Shown piece after piece: positions 1 through 7,914 of a stretch of DNA of 64,000 bases (position 1 is its first letter; every line of letters begins with the position of its first letter). The notes under the pieces are model-generated. The model was not told the DNA's origin and did no database searches. It was given only the letters and a program-made list of their open reading frames with translations. The DNA comes from JAJCZB01 sp964350195 (GTDB lineage: Bacteria > Babelota > Babeliae > Babelales > Vermiphilaceae): NCBI GenBank assembly GCA_964350195.1, contig CAYGJB010000001.1:1-64000 (forward strand), read 5' to 3'. A program made the translations under genes and the position numbers.

Positions 1-54
1 AGCGACAGCCTTCCAAGCTGTAGGTTGCGGGTTCGAGTCCCGTTTCCCGCTCCA
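1..54 (+). tRNA. tRNA-Gly(TCC), 5' truncated by window edge
   Basis: The 3' part of a tRNA. The anticodon stem 5-9/17-21 closes the 7-nt loop 10-16, with anticodon TCC at 12-14. A T-arm with a GTTCGAGTC loop region follows, then the acceptor 3' strand and an encoded CCA at 52-54. The 5' acceptor and most of the D-arm lie before the window. It is followed after 16 nt by tRNA-Thr(TGT), the Gly-Thr order usual upstream of secE-nusG in many bacteria. Confidence 0.93.
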
Positions 55-70
55 TTGAAAAGAAAAGTGT

Positions 71-146
71 GCTGGCGTAGCTCAGTTGGTAGAGCAGCTG
101 ATTTGTAATCAGCAGGTCGCGGGTTCAAATCCTGCCGCCAGCTCCA
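71..146 (+). tRNA. tRNA-Thr(TGT)
   Basis: A complete cloverleaf. The 7-bp acceptor pairs GCTGGCG with CGCCAGC. The D-arm is GCTC/GAGC, and the anticodon stem 97-101/109-113 closes a loop with anticodon TGT at 104-106. A normal T-arm, discriminator T143 and encoded CCA 144-146 complete it. In many bacteria tuf follows this tRNA, but here the next gene is a second threonine tRNA. Confidence 0.96.
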
Positions 147-187
147 TTATTTCCCGTAAATCGGGCATTTGCGAGCCTATAAAAAGT

Positions 188-216
188 TTGTCATTTACCT
201 TTTTTTCAATTAACAT
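188..216 (+). promoter_or_regulatory. Predicted sigma70-type promoter for tRNA-Thr(GGT)-rpmG-tRNA-Trp-secE-nusG
   Basis: A -35 TTGTCA (188-193), a 17-nt spacer and a -10 TAACAT (211-216). A start near 223 would fall about 20 nt before tRNA-Thr(GGT). The upstream part of this gap also has a small CCCG/CGGG hairpin (153-165) without a T-run, perhaps the 3' end structure of the preceding tRNA transcript. The call rests on motif match only. Confidence 0.5.
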
Positions 217-242
217 AATAGAAATATGAAATATATAGTTTT

Positions 243-318
243 GCCCACGTAGCTCAGTAGGTAGAGCACTTCCTTGGTAAGGGAGAGGTCACCGGTTCAA
301 ATCCGGTCGCGGGCTCCA
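243..318 (+). tRNA. tRNA-Thr(GGT)
   Basis: The cloverleaf has anticodon stem 269-273/281-285 and anticodon GGT at 276-278, T-stem ACCGG/CCGGT, discriminator T315 and encoded CCA 316-318. The acceptor stem has one flaw: A247 faces C310, the fifth pair, while the other six pairs are Watson-Crick. It covers the ACC/ACT codons, complementing tRNA-Thr(TGT). rpmG starts 33 nt downstream. Confidence 0.93.
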
Positions 319-351
319 GTGGCTAAAAGAGTTCAGCTCAGGATACTTTCC

Positions 352-510
352 ATGGCAAAAAATAAAGTAATCTCTCATTTAATGTGTACTGAATGCAAAA
401 TGCGTAATTATACGCAAAAGGTTGGTAAAAAAAGAAGCATTGGTTCATTAAGTATGAAAAAGTTTTGCGCAAAATGCAGAAAACACCATCCGCACAAAGA
501 GACTAAGTAG
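352..510 (+). CDS. rpmG: Ribosomal protein bL33
   Basis: A 52-residue large-subunit protein of the E-site region. Two CxxC pairs (CTEC near residue 12 and CAKC near residue 40) mark the zinc-binding form of L33. The ATG at 352 is chosen because AGGA lies 8 nt upstream and the product begins MAKNKV as in the family; upstream in-frame codons fall inside the tRNA-Thr gene. It sits between tRNA-Thr and tRNA-Trp, the usual rpmG-trpT-secE-nusG arrangement, and is probably cotranscribed with both tRNAs. Confidence 0.95.
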   Translation: MAKNKVISHLMCTECKMRNYTQKVGKKRSIGSLSMKKFCAKCRKHHPHKETK

Positions 511-516
511 CCTTTT

Positions 517-593
517 AGGCCAGTAGCTCGAATTGGTAGAGCGGCAGACTCCAAATCTGCGGGTTGGGGGTTCGAATCCCTCCTGGCCTGCCA
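517..593 (+). tRNA. tRNA-Trp(CCA)
   Basis: The acceptor AGGCCAG pairs perfectly with CTGGCCT. The anticodon stem 544-548/556-560 presents CCA at 551-553, and an encoded CCA tail lies at 591-593. It stands 6 nt after the rpmG stop and 63 nt before secE, the canonical position of the tryptophan tRNA in this cluster. Confidence 0.96.
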
Positions 594-656
594 CTTTCAA
601 TATGGGGGTCGTGTGTTAGAGATAGATAAAAGTTTGAATTATAGGATACAAGTATC

Positions 657-860
657 ATGGCGATAAAGAATGCTCTGCAATTTTTGAAAGAAGTTCGTGG
701 AGAGCTTGCCAAGGTAGAGTGGCCAAATTTTAATGAATGGGTAGGTTCAACACTTGTTGTGTTGTTCCTTGTCTGTTTTTTTGCAGTCTATCTAGGAATT
801 GTCGATTTGGGTCTTTCAAAGTTAGCTAAATATATATTCACCATTTATGGTGGCTACTAA
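657..860 (+). CDS. secE: Preprotein translocase subunit SecE
   Basis: A 67-residue single-spanning SecE of the short bacterial type. The cytoplasmic amphipathic helix carries the family motif with KVEWPN around residues 18-23, followed by one membrane segment at about residues 31-52. It forms the SecYEG channel with SecY, whose gene starts at the other end of the window. AGGAT lies about 8 nt before the ATG. nusG follows immediately, as in nearly all bacteria. Confidence 0.96.
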   Translation: MAIKNALQFLKEVRGELAKVEWPNFNEWVGSTLVVLFLVCFFAVYLGIVDLGLSKLAKYIFTIYGGY

Positions 861-879
861 GCTATTGGGGTTTTTTTGC

Positions 880-1401
880 ATGAAGCGATGGTATGTTGTT
901 CAGGTATACGCTGGGTATGAAGATTTGGTTAAAGCTGATTTGCTTAAACGGATTTCTGAGCGAGAGTTGGAGCAGTTTTTTGGCGAAGTGCTAATACCGG
1001 CTGCAAAATTGAAGCAATTTTTTGATGCTGCAGATTCGCAAGATCAACAACTATTTCCTGGCTATCTTTTAATTGAAATGGAAATGAAGCCTGAAACATT
1101 ACAAGCGGTTACTTCGAGTCCGCGAGTGCTTAAGTTTTTAGGCGGGATGGATCCGGTGCCTTTGGCACAAAAAGAAATTGATCGTATTTTGTCTCAAATT
1201 AAAGGGGAAATTACGGTTGGAAAAAAGCAAGAAGATTTTATTTCCATTGGTTCGGAAATAGATATAAGTGAAGGGCCTTTTGCGGGCTTTGTTGGCGTAG
1301 TTGAAAAAGTTGATCATGAAAACGAGAAACTTACCGTTATGGTTAGTATTTTTGGACGTATGACGCCGGTTGAACTTGGATATCATCAAATAAAACAGTA
1401 A
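880..1401 (+). CDS. nusG: Transcription termination/antitermination factor NusG
   Basis: A 173-residue factor that binds RNA polymerase and couples it to Rho or to the ribosome. The NGN domain begins KRWYVVQVYAG and holds the FPGYLLIEM strand. The C-terminal KOW domain has GPFAGFVGVV near residue 130 and ends typically. The ATG at 880 gives the canonical MKRWYVV start; an upstream in-frame codon at 847 would add 11 non-homologous residues overlapping secE. GGGG lies 9 nt upstream. It leads into rplK. Confidence 0.96.
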   Translation: MKRWYVVQVYAGYEDLVKADLLKRISERELEQFFGEVLIPAAKLKQFFDAADSQDQQLFPGYLLIEMEMKPETLQAVTSSPRVLKFLGGMDPVPLAQKEIDRILSQIKGEITVGKKQEDFISIGSEIDISEGPFAGFVGVVEKVDHENEKLTVMVSIFGRMTPVELGYHQIKQ

Positions 1402-1419
1402 GTTAAATAGGTTACTATC

Positions 1420-1845
1420 ATGGCAAAAGAAATCAAAGCTAAGGTAAAGCTTCAAATCCCTGGTGGTAGTGCGACTCCGGCTCCTCCAGTTGGTTCAACT
1501 TTGGGGCAACACGGCGCCAACATCATGGATTTTTGTAAGCAATTTAATGCAAAAACAGCTGATAAAAAAGGTCAAACGGTTCCGGTTGAAATTACTATCT
1601 ATACGGATCGTAGTTTTGAATTTGTGGTTAAAACTCCGCCGGTTTCTGAACTCATCCGTAAAAGAGCAAATGTTTCCAAGGGTTCTTCTCGCCCGCATGA
1701 GCAAAAAGTTGGAAAAATCAGTTGGAATGATGTTGAAGAGATCGCAAAAATAAAAATGCCGGATCTGAATGCATTTACCATTGAAAAGGCAAAGAAGATA
1801 GTTGCTGGAAGTGCACGTAGCATGGGAATAGATGTCATTGATTGA
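1420..1845 (+). CDS. rplK: Ribosomal protein uL11
   Basis: A 141-residue L11 of standard length. The N-terminal domain has KLQIPGG, TPAPPVG and a long loop, followed by the rRNA-binding C-terminal domain ending with the GSARSMGI motif. L11 forms the GTPase-associated centre with L10 and L12 and binds 23S rRNA helix 43/44. First gene of the rplKAJL block, 18 nt after nusG, with only a weak ribosome-binding site (AGG about 9 nt upstream). Confidence 0.96.
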   Translation: MAKEIKAKVKLQIPGGSATPAPPVGSTLGQHGANIMDFCKQFNAKTADKKGQTVPVEITIYTDRSFEFVVKTPPVSELIRKRANVSKGSSRPHEQKVGKISWNDVEEIAKIKMPDLNAFTIEKAKKIVAGSARSMGIDVID

Positions 1846-1862
1846 CAGTAGGGGCCATTATA

Positions 1863-2561
1863 ATGTCTAAGCATGGAAAAAAGTATAATAAAGCGGCTAA
1901 ACAAATTGCTCCTGATCAAATGGTAGCAATTTCAGATGCGCTTCAAAAAATTAAAGAGCTTTCGTTTGCAAAGTTTAATGAGTCAATTGATATAGATGTC
2001 AATTTGGGCATTGATCCATCTAAGGGAGAGCAGGTGGTTCGTGGTTCTGTAGTGTTGCCACACGGTCGAGGCAAAACGATTAGAATTCTTGTCTTTGCAA
2101 AGGGTGATGCGGTTGATCAAGCAAAAAAAGCCGGAGCAGATTTTGTGGGGGCCGAAGATTTGATTGAGAAAATCACTGGTGGTTGGATGGATTTTGATCA
2201 TGCTGTTGCCACTCCCGATTTGATGGGAATGGTAGGTAAGGTGGCAAAAATTCTAGGACCTCGCGGATTGTTGCCTAATAAAAAGTTGGGCACTGTATCA
2301 ACAGATGTCGCAAAGGTTGTTTCTGATCTGAAAAAAGGTCAGGCCTTCTTCCGCAACGATAAAGCGGGCATAGTACACTTTTCTTTTGGCAAAGTGTCAT
2401 TTGGTGTAGATCAGTTGCAGGCTAATTTAGCAGCTTTTATGAAAGCGCTTCAAGCTGCAAAGCCACCAACATCTAAAGGAAAGTATCTGAAGAGAATGTC
2501 TCTTTCTTCCACTATGGGAGTGGGCATTGCGGTTAACCCAGATGAATTTGTTCGTAGTTAG
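1863..2561 (+). CDS. rplA: Ribosomal protein uL1
   Basis: A 232-residue L1-stalk protein, close to the 234 of E. coli. The hallmark KILGPRGLLPNKKLGT lies in domain II, and the MSLSSTMGVGI motif near the C terminus returns to domain I. The ATG at 1863 gives the family start MSKHGKKY; an upstream codon overlapping rplK adds seven unrelated residues. L1 usually represses its own operon by binding the mRNA, but no clear L1-site mimic was seen before rplK. Confidence 0.96.
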   Translation: MSKHGKKYNKAAKQIAPDQMVAISDALQKIKELSFAKFNESIDIDVNLGIDPSKGEQVVRGSVVLPHGRGKTIRILVFAKGDAVDQAKKAGADFVGAEDLIEKITGGWMDFDHAVATPDLMGMVGKVAKILGPRGLLPNKKLGTVSTDVAKVVSDLKKGQAFFRNDKAGIVHFSFGKVSFGVDQLQANLAAFMKALQAAKPPTSKGKYLKRMSLSSTMGVGIAVNPDEFVRS

Positions 2562-2576
2562 GCGAAAGGAAGTTCA

Positions 2577-3095
2577 ATGAATCGCCAACAAAAAGAATCA
2601 ATTGTTCAGTTACTAAAAAAGCAGTTTATGCAGAGCCCTGGATCATTCGTAGTAGAATATAAGGGTTTATCTGTTTCCAAAATGCAAGAGTTGCGGTCAA
2701 AATTACGTGAACATGGTGGACTATTAAAAGTTGCTAAGGCTCGTTTATTTAAGCGAGCGGTAGGGGACTTGGAGGATACGGATGTACTTACTCCTTATCT
2801 GAGGGAGCAGATTGGGGTGGTATTTGCAACCGATGAAGCACCAGCAATTGCTAAAGTGCTCAGTTCATTTGCAAAAGATAACAAAACGCTTCAACTTGTG
2901 ATAGGGCGTCTTGATGGTGCACTGATTGACAAACAAGGCATTATGCGTATTGCAACCCTTCCTTCGAAGGATGTATTACGTGCAAGGTTATGTGGAGTGT
3001 TACAAGCGCCAATTGCGCGCTTAGTCTTTGGGCTTAAGATGCAATTGATGCAGCTTCTTATAGTACTAAAGCAAATAGAAGAAAAGAAAAAATAG
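2577..3095 (+). CDS. rplJ: Ribosomal protein uL10
   Basis: A 172-residue stalk base protein. The N-terminal rRNA-binding domain has FVVEYKGLSVSKMQELR, typical of L10, and the C-terminal helix that carries L12 dimers ends in a Lys-rich tail. AAAGGAA lies just upstream. It follows rplA by 15 nt, too short for the long L10 leader of E. coli, so classical L10-L12 translational repression of a leader is not evident here. Confidence 0.95.
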   Translation: MNRQQKESIVQLLKKQFMQSPGSFVVEYKGLSVSKMQELRSKLREHGGLLKVAKARLFKRAVGDLEDTDVLTPYLREQIGVVFATDEAPAIAKVLSSFAKDNKTLQLVIGRLDGALIDKQGIMRIATLPSKDVLRARLCGVLQAPIARLVFGLKMQLMQLLIVLKQIEEKKK

Positions 3096-3139
3096 TTGGT
3101 GTGATTTACATTAATATTTAAATGCTATCGGAGATACTC

Positions 3140-3523
3140 ATGGCAAACAAAACTGAAAAGCTTATTGAAGAAATTGGCGGAATGACCGTTCTTGAATTGG
3201 CTGATTTTGTAAAAGAATTGGAAGATAAGTTTGGTGTTTCAGCCGCTATGCCTGTAGCAGCTGCAGCTCCTGTAGCTGCTGACAGTGGCGCTGCTGCTGT
3301 AGAAGAAAAATCAGCGTATAAAGTTACGTTGAAAGAAGGTGGTGCTGAAAAAATCAAAACCATTAAAGCTCTTCGCGCAGTAGTTTCAACACTTAGTCTT
3401 TCAGATGCAAAGAAAGCTGTTGAAGAAGTTCCATCTGTTCTTATGGAGTCTGCTCCAAAAGATGAAGCTGAAAAAATTAAAAAAGAGCTTGAAGCAGTAG
3501 GGGCAAAAGTAGAGCTTGCGTAA
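3140..3523 (+). CDS. rplL: Ribosomal protein bL12 (L7/L12)
   Basis: A 127-residue stalk protein. The N-terminal dimerisation domain covers residues 1-34, a flexible Ala/Pro/Val hinge about 36-58, and the C-terminal factor-binding domain has VTLKEGGAEKIKTIKALR. The ATG at 3140 (MANKTEKLIEEI) has GGAG 6 nt upstream; an earlier ATG adds six residues not seen in the family. It recruits EF-G and EF-Tu, both encoded later in the window. Confidence 0.96.
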   Translation: MANKTEKLIEEIGGMTVLELADFVKELEDKFGVSAAMPVAAAAPVAADSGAAAVEEKSAYKVTLKEGGAEKIKTIKALRAVVSTLSLSDAKKAVEEVPSVLMESAPKDEAEKIKKELEAVGAKVELA

Positions 3524-3557
3524 TTGTATAAGCATTACTTTTGGGACACAGTAATTA

Positions 3558-3573
3558 CCCTCTTTCATGAGGG
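3558..3573 (+). promoter_or_regulatory. Small hairpin between rplL and rpoB
   Basis: CCCTC (3558-3562) pairs with GAGGG (3569-3573) around a 6-nt loop in the 68-nt rplL-rpoB gap, 18 nt before the rpoB start. No T-run follows, so it is not a simple intrinsic terminator. E. coli has an attenuator and an RNase III site in this gap; equivalence here is only suggested by position. Confidence 0.35.
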
Positions 3574-3591
3574 ATAACGAGGAGCGACTTA

Positions 3592-6500
3592 ATGCCACAT
3601 TTGCCGACAGTTAAAGGAACTATCAGAAAGTCGTTTAGTAAGATTAAAGATATTGTACCGGTTCCTAATCTAATCGAGATACAATCTACATCTTTCAACG
3701 ATTTCGTCCAGTTGGACTATTTACCAAGTGAGCGAGAAGGCGCTGGGCTTGAAAAAGTCTTGCGAGATATTTTTCCAGTTGAGCATGACACTGATCTTTC
3801 CTTAGAATATGTCAGCTATGAAATAGGCAATTGGGCTTGTACTTGTGGTAAAGTTACAGGTATTGAAAATCGGTATAAATGGCGTTGCAGTTCATGCAAA
3901 AAGAGTGGTTGTTCCCGTCTTGACGGTAAACTTTCTTGTCCTTCTTGTAAAAAAGAGGACGCTAAATATAATACGTGCTCCAATTGCTTAGCTCGGGTAG
4001 GTCTTCAGCTAGAACAAAGCGTTGAAGAGTGTCGCTCTAGTGGCCAATCGTTTTCTATGCCCCTCAGGATAAAAATACAGCTTGTTGGTTGGGATCAAGA
4101 TGGGGCTGGTAATAAAGTTATTCGTGATATTAAAGAGCAAAATATCTTTTTCGCGGATCTGCCTATTATGACGGATGTGTACGAGGAGGCCGGCCGCTTT
4201 AAGGTAGGTAATCATGGCACTTTCCTGATTAATGGTGTTGATCGTGTGATTGTAAGTCAGTTGCATCGATCTCCTGGTGTGGTTATTTCTCAGAGCAAAA
4301 AGGTAAAAGATTTTCGTGATCGTCCCTATTATTTAGCACGTATTATTCCAATGCGTGGCTCATGGATTGATTTTGAATTTGATAGCAATGATTTGCTGTA
4401 TGTACGTATAGATAAAAAGAAAAAATTCTTAGTAACGACATTCTTGCAGGCGCTTGGTTATTCGCGTGAAGAAATACTTTCTCTGTTTTATAGTTTTGAT
4501 ACTGTTATAGCGGAAAAGGGTGATTTCTATCGACCAGTAAATGATTCGGTTATCGGTCTTCGTGTTGAAAAAGGAATGATCGACAAAAACGAAAAAGATT
4601 TTATCGGTCGTCGCCTCAATAAAGATTTGATCGATAAACTGAAAAAATTGGGCGTTAAAAAAATTCTTCTTAAAAAGGTTTCTCTATTAAATAGAGTAGC
4701 TGGTAGAGAAGTAATTGATCCTGAAACAGGTGAAATAATTATTGATCAAGGTGGGGTTATCACTGAAAGTCGCTTAGAAGTGCTTGAAAAAATTCAAAAG
4801 ATTTCATTTGATCTGATTCAGTCTTCTGGGTATGTATTTCAGCCAACGATAGGATTAACGTTAGCTCAAGATAAATGTTTTACCCAGGATGAAGCACTTA
4901 AAGAGCTTCATACGAGAGTATGGCCAGGTGATAGTTCTGCATTAAAAGAAGTTAAAGAACGTCTTGATAATTTGCTTTTTAATCCGCGCTTTTATGATCT
5001 TACTCGCGTTGGTCGTATTCGCATAAATCGTAAATTAAATTTAGATATCCCAGAAGATGCCGTGTCCCTTACGAAAGAAGATGTTGTGCAAACGCTGCGT
5101 TATTTGGTGAATCTTCGTGAGCGTGGTGAGGGGGAATTGGATGATATTGATCATTTAGGAAATCGTCGAGTCCGTTTGGTTGGGGAACTTCTCAATAATC
5201 AAATGTATGTAGGCTTTATGCGTATCGAACGTATTATTCGAGAACGATTCCGCATGCAAGAAGCTCACAGTGGTTTAATGCCGCAAGATTTTTTAAACGT
5301 TAAGCCTTTGAGTGCAGTTCTTCGAGAATTTTTCGGTTTGGGCCAATTATCACAATTTATGGATCAAACAAATCCATTATCTGAGTTGGCGCATAAGCGT
5401 CGTTTATCTGCTCTTGGTCCCGGAGGTGTACTTAAAGATCGTGCAACATTTGAAGTTCGTGACGTGCACACATCTCACTATGGCAGAATTTGTCCTATTG
5501 AAACCCCTGAGGGTCAGACGGTAGGTTTAATTTCTTCTTTAGCTACGTATGCAATGGTAAATGATTTAGGGTTTATTGAAACCGCATATCGTCCTGTTAC
5601 TAAAGGGAAAATTGAATCTGCTGTAGTATTTTTAGATGCGTTTCAAGAGGGTGAAGAGTATATTGCTCAAGCTGATGCCGTAAAGCCTGGTTTGCCAAAA
5701 CTGGCCGGTGATATTATCACTGTTCGCCATGAAGGTGATTTTATGCTTGTAGAATCAGATAAGGTTAATTTTATAGATCTTTCGCCAAAGCAGTTGGTGT
5801 CAGTTTCTGCAGCCTTGATCCCTTTTCTGGAGCATGATGACGCTGTTCGTGCTTTGATGGGATCTAATATGCAACGCCAAGCAGTACCTCTTATTAAGAC
5901 AGAAACACCAATTGTTGGTACTGGCATGGAAAAAGAAATTGTTAAGGGTTCTGGTGCTGTTGTTACAGCTCGACGCGCTGGAGTAGTTAAGTATGTTTCG
6001 TCTGAAAAGGTTATTGTAGGGGTAGATCGTGATGAATTTACCAATAATGAAGAATGGATTGCACAGGGCGTTGATACTTATTTATTGAAAAAATTTATAC
6101 GTTCAAGTTATAGCACTTGGATGCATCATACTCCAATTGTAAAACCAGGCGATAAAGTCGGAGTTGGCGATGTTTTAACGAACGGTCAATCAATAGATCA
6201 AGGTGAGTTGGCATTAGGCGCTAATTTGCTTGTTGCTTTTATGCCTTGGCTAGGGTACAACTTTGAAGATGCCATAGTTTTAAATAAGCGTTTAGCTTAC
6301 GATGATACCCTTACTTCAGTGCATATCGAAGAATATGATGTTGAAGCACGTGATACAAAGCTAGGGCCTGAAGAAATTACCCGAGATATTCCAAATGTGA
6401 GCGAAGTTGCATTAACGAGTCTTGATGATGATGGTATCATACGTATTGGTACTCGTGTAAAAGCAGGTGATATTCTTGTTGGTAAAGTAACACTTAAAGG

Positions 6501-7914
6501 TGATATTCAATTTGCACCAGAAGAAAAATTGCTTCGTGCTATTTTTGGTGAAAAATCTCGTGAGGTGAGAGATACTTCGTTACGAGTATCACCAGGAATA
6601 GAAGGCACTATCATTGATGTTAAGATTTTTTCAAGAAGTGGTGTACGAAAAGATAAGCGCTATAAAGAAGAAGCAACAAGAGAGATTGATCGACTTGAAA
6701 AAAGGCATGCTCACCATATAGCTCTTATGCAGAATATGATTGCGGAAAAAATTCGCAAAGAACTTGAAGGAAAGGCGACTGCTTCCGGTCTTGCTAAGCG
6801 TCTTATTGAAGGTACTTCTTTTAAATCATCACAATTAAAAAAACTATCACTTGATGAGCTGTTTCAATTAAAGGCTAAAGAGAAAAATCTCACCGACTCT
6901 ATTAAGCAGCTAAAAGATTCGTATGAAAATCAACTTCGTATTCTTCAAGGACTTAAAGAAGAACGCATAGGAAAGCTGAAGAAAGGTGATACGTTACCTT
7001 CTGGTGTTATCAAAGTAGTTAAGATTTACATTGCTATGAAGCGTACTATTTCTGTGGGTGATAAAATTGCGGGACGACATGGTAATAAGGGTGTCGTATC
7101 GAATATAGTGCCTCGTGAAGATATGCCGTATTTAGAGGATGGTACTGCCGTTGATATTGTACTAAATCCTCTTGGTGTGCCTTCTCGTATGAACGTAGGA
7201 CAAATTTTAGAAACTGCTTTGGGATTAGTTGGTACCAAGATGGGGGAAAAGCTTCAAAAGCTATTAGAGACACAAGGCTATGAAGAAGTTAAAAAATACC
7301 TTGCTACTTGCTATGGAAAAGATCTTATTGAAGATTATGAAAATGATCATGGCAAAGAAGGTATTCTAGAGCTTGCTCGGCATAGTGCTCAAAGAGGGGT
7401 TCATTTTAAAACACCAGTCTTTGATGGAGCTCAATTTGAAACAGATATAAAGCCTTTAATGGAAGATTTAAAGCTTCCAACGTCCGGCGCTTTTGATGTA
7501 TATGATGGTCGAACAGGCGAACGCTTTGATCAGCCTGTAACGGTTGGGACTATGTATATCATGAAGCTTAATCACATGGTCGATGATAAATTACATGCTC
7601 GTTCTGTAGGGCCATATTCATTAGTTACTCAACAACCGCTTGGTGGTAAGGCACAACAAGGTGGCCAACGACTAGGTGAAATGGAAGTTTGGGCTTTGGA
7701 GGCATATGGTGCAGCATATACGTTGCAAGAAATGCTTACGTATAAATCTGATGATGTAGGCGGTCGACATAGAGCATATGGAGCGATAGTACGCAACGAA
7801 GATGTACCAGAACCTGGTGTACCGGAATCGTTTAACGTGCTCATAAAAGAACTACAAAGTTTAGGGCTACAAGTTGATCTTATGAAAGTTGGCAAGGAGA
7901 ACGTTGGTGAGTAA
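3592..7914 (+). CDS. rpoB: DNA-directed RNA polymerase subunit beta, with Cys-rich insertion
   Basis: A 1440-residue beta subunit. The rifampicin region reads QLSQFMDQTNPLSE, then HKRRLSALGPGG, keeping the residues matching E. coli D516, H526 and S531. The catalytic and switch motifs (ISVGDKIAGRHGNKG, LGGKAQQGGQRLGEMEVWALEAYGA) are intact. Odd features lie in the N-terminal lobe. About 57 extra residues sit between YVSYEIGN and VEECRSSG, holding nine cysteines (83, 85, 99, 102, 107, 116, 119, 129, 132), which look like one or two zinc ribbons. A second insertion of about 12 residues follows PIMTD. The start has GAGGAG about 7 nt upstream. Its 3' end overlaps rpoC by 8 nt. Confidence 0.98.
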   Translation: MPHLPTVKGTIRKSFSKIKDIVPVPNLIEIQSTSFNDFVQLDYLPSEREGAGLEKVLRDIFPVEHDTDLSLEYVSYEIGNWACTCGKVTGIENRYKWRCSSCKKSGCSRLDGKLSCPSCKKEDAKYNTCSNCLARVGLQLEQSVEECRSSGQSFSMPLRIKIQLVGWDQDGAGNKVIRDIKEQNIFFADLPIMTDVYEEAGRFKVGNHGTFLINGVDRVIVSQLHRSPGVVISQSKKVKDFRDRPYYLARIIPMRGSWIDFEFDSNDLLYVRIDKKKKFLVTTFLQALGYSREEILSLFYSFDTVIAEKGDFYRPVNDSVIGLRVEKGMIDKNEKDFIGRRLNKDLIDKLKKLGVKKILLKKVSLLNRVAGREVIDPETGEIIIDQGGVITESRLEVLEKIQKISFDLIQSSGYVFQPTIGLTLAQDKCFTQDEALKELHTRVWPGDSSALKEVKERLDNLLFNPRFYDLTRVGRIRINRKLNLDIPEDAVSLTKEDVVQTLRYLVNLRERGEGELDDIDHLGNRRVRLVGELLNNQMYVGFMRIERIIRERFRMQEAHSGLMPQDFLNVKPLSAVLREFFGLGQLSQFMDQTNPLSELAHKRRLSALGPGGVLKDRATFEVRDVHTSHYGRICPIETPEGQTVGLISSLATYAMVNDLGFIETAYRPVTKGKIESAVVFLDAFQEGEEYIAQADAVKPGLPKLAGDIITVRHEGDFMLVESDKVNFIDLSPKQLVSVSAALIPFLEHDDAVRALMGSNMQRQAVPLIKTETPIVGTGMEKEIVKGSGAVVTARRAGVVKYVSSEKVIVGVDRDEFTNNEEWIAQGVDTYLLKKFIRSSYSTWMHHTPIVKPGDKVGVGDVLTNGQSIDQGELALGANLLVAFMPWLGYNFEDAIVLNKRLAYDDTLTSVHIEEYDVEARDTKLGPEEITRDIPNVSEVALTSLDDDGIIRIGTRVKAGDILVGKVTLKGDIQFAPEEKLLRAIFGEKSREVRDTSLRVSPGIEGTIIDVKIFSRSGVRKDKRYKEEATREIDRLEKRHAHHIALMQNMIAEKIRKELEGKATASGLAKRLIEGTSFKSSQLKKLSLDELFQLKAKEKNLTDSIKQLKDSYENQLRILQGLKEERIGKLKKGDTLPSGVIKVVKIYIAMKRTISVGDKIAGRHGNKGVVSNIVPREDMPYLEDGTAVDIVLNPLGVPSRMNVGQILETALGLVGTKMGEKLQKLLETQGYEEVKKYLATCYGKDLIEDYENDHGKEGILELARHSAQRGVHFKTPVFDGAQFETDIKPLMEDLKLPTSGAFDVYDGRTGERFDQPVTVGTMYIMKLNHMVDDKLHARSVGPYSLVTQQPLGGKAQQGGQRLGEMEVWALEAYGAAYTLQEMLTYKSDDVGGRHRAYGAIVRNEDVPEPGVPESFNVLIKELQSLGLQVDLMKVGKENVGE

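Noticed and set aside
3558..3573. The rplL-rpoB hairpin as an intrinsic terminator
   Set aside because: The stem is only 5 bp and is followed by GATAACGAGG instead of a T-run.
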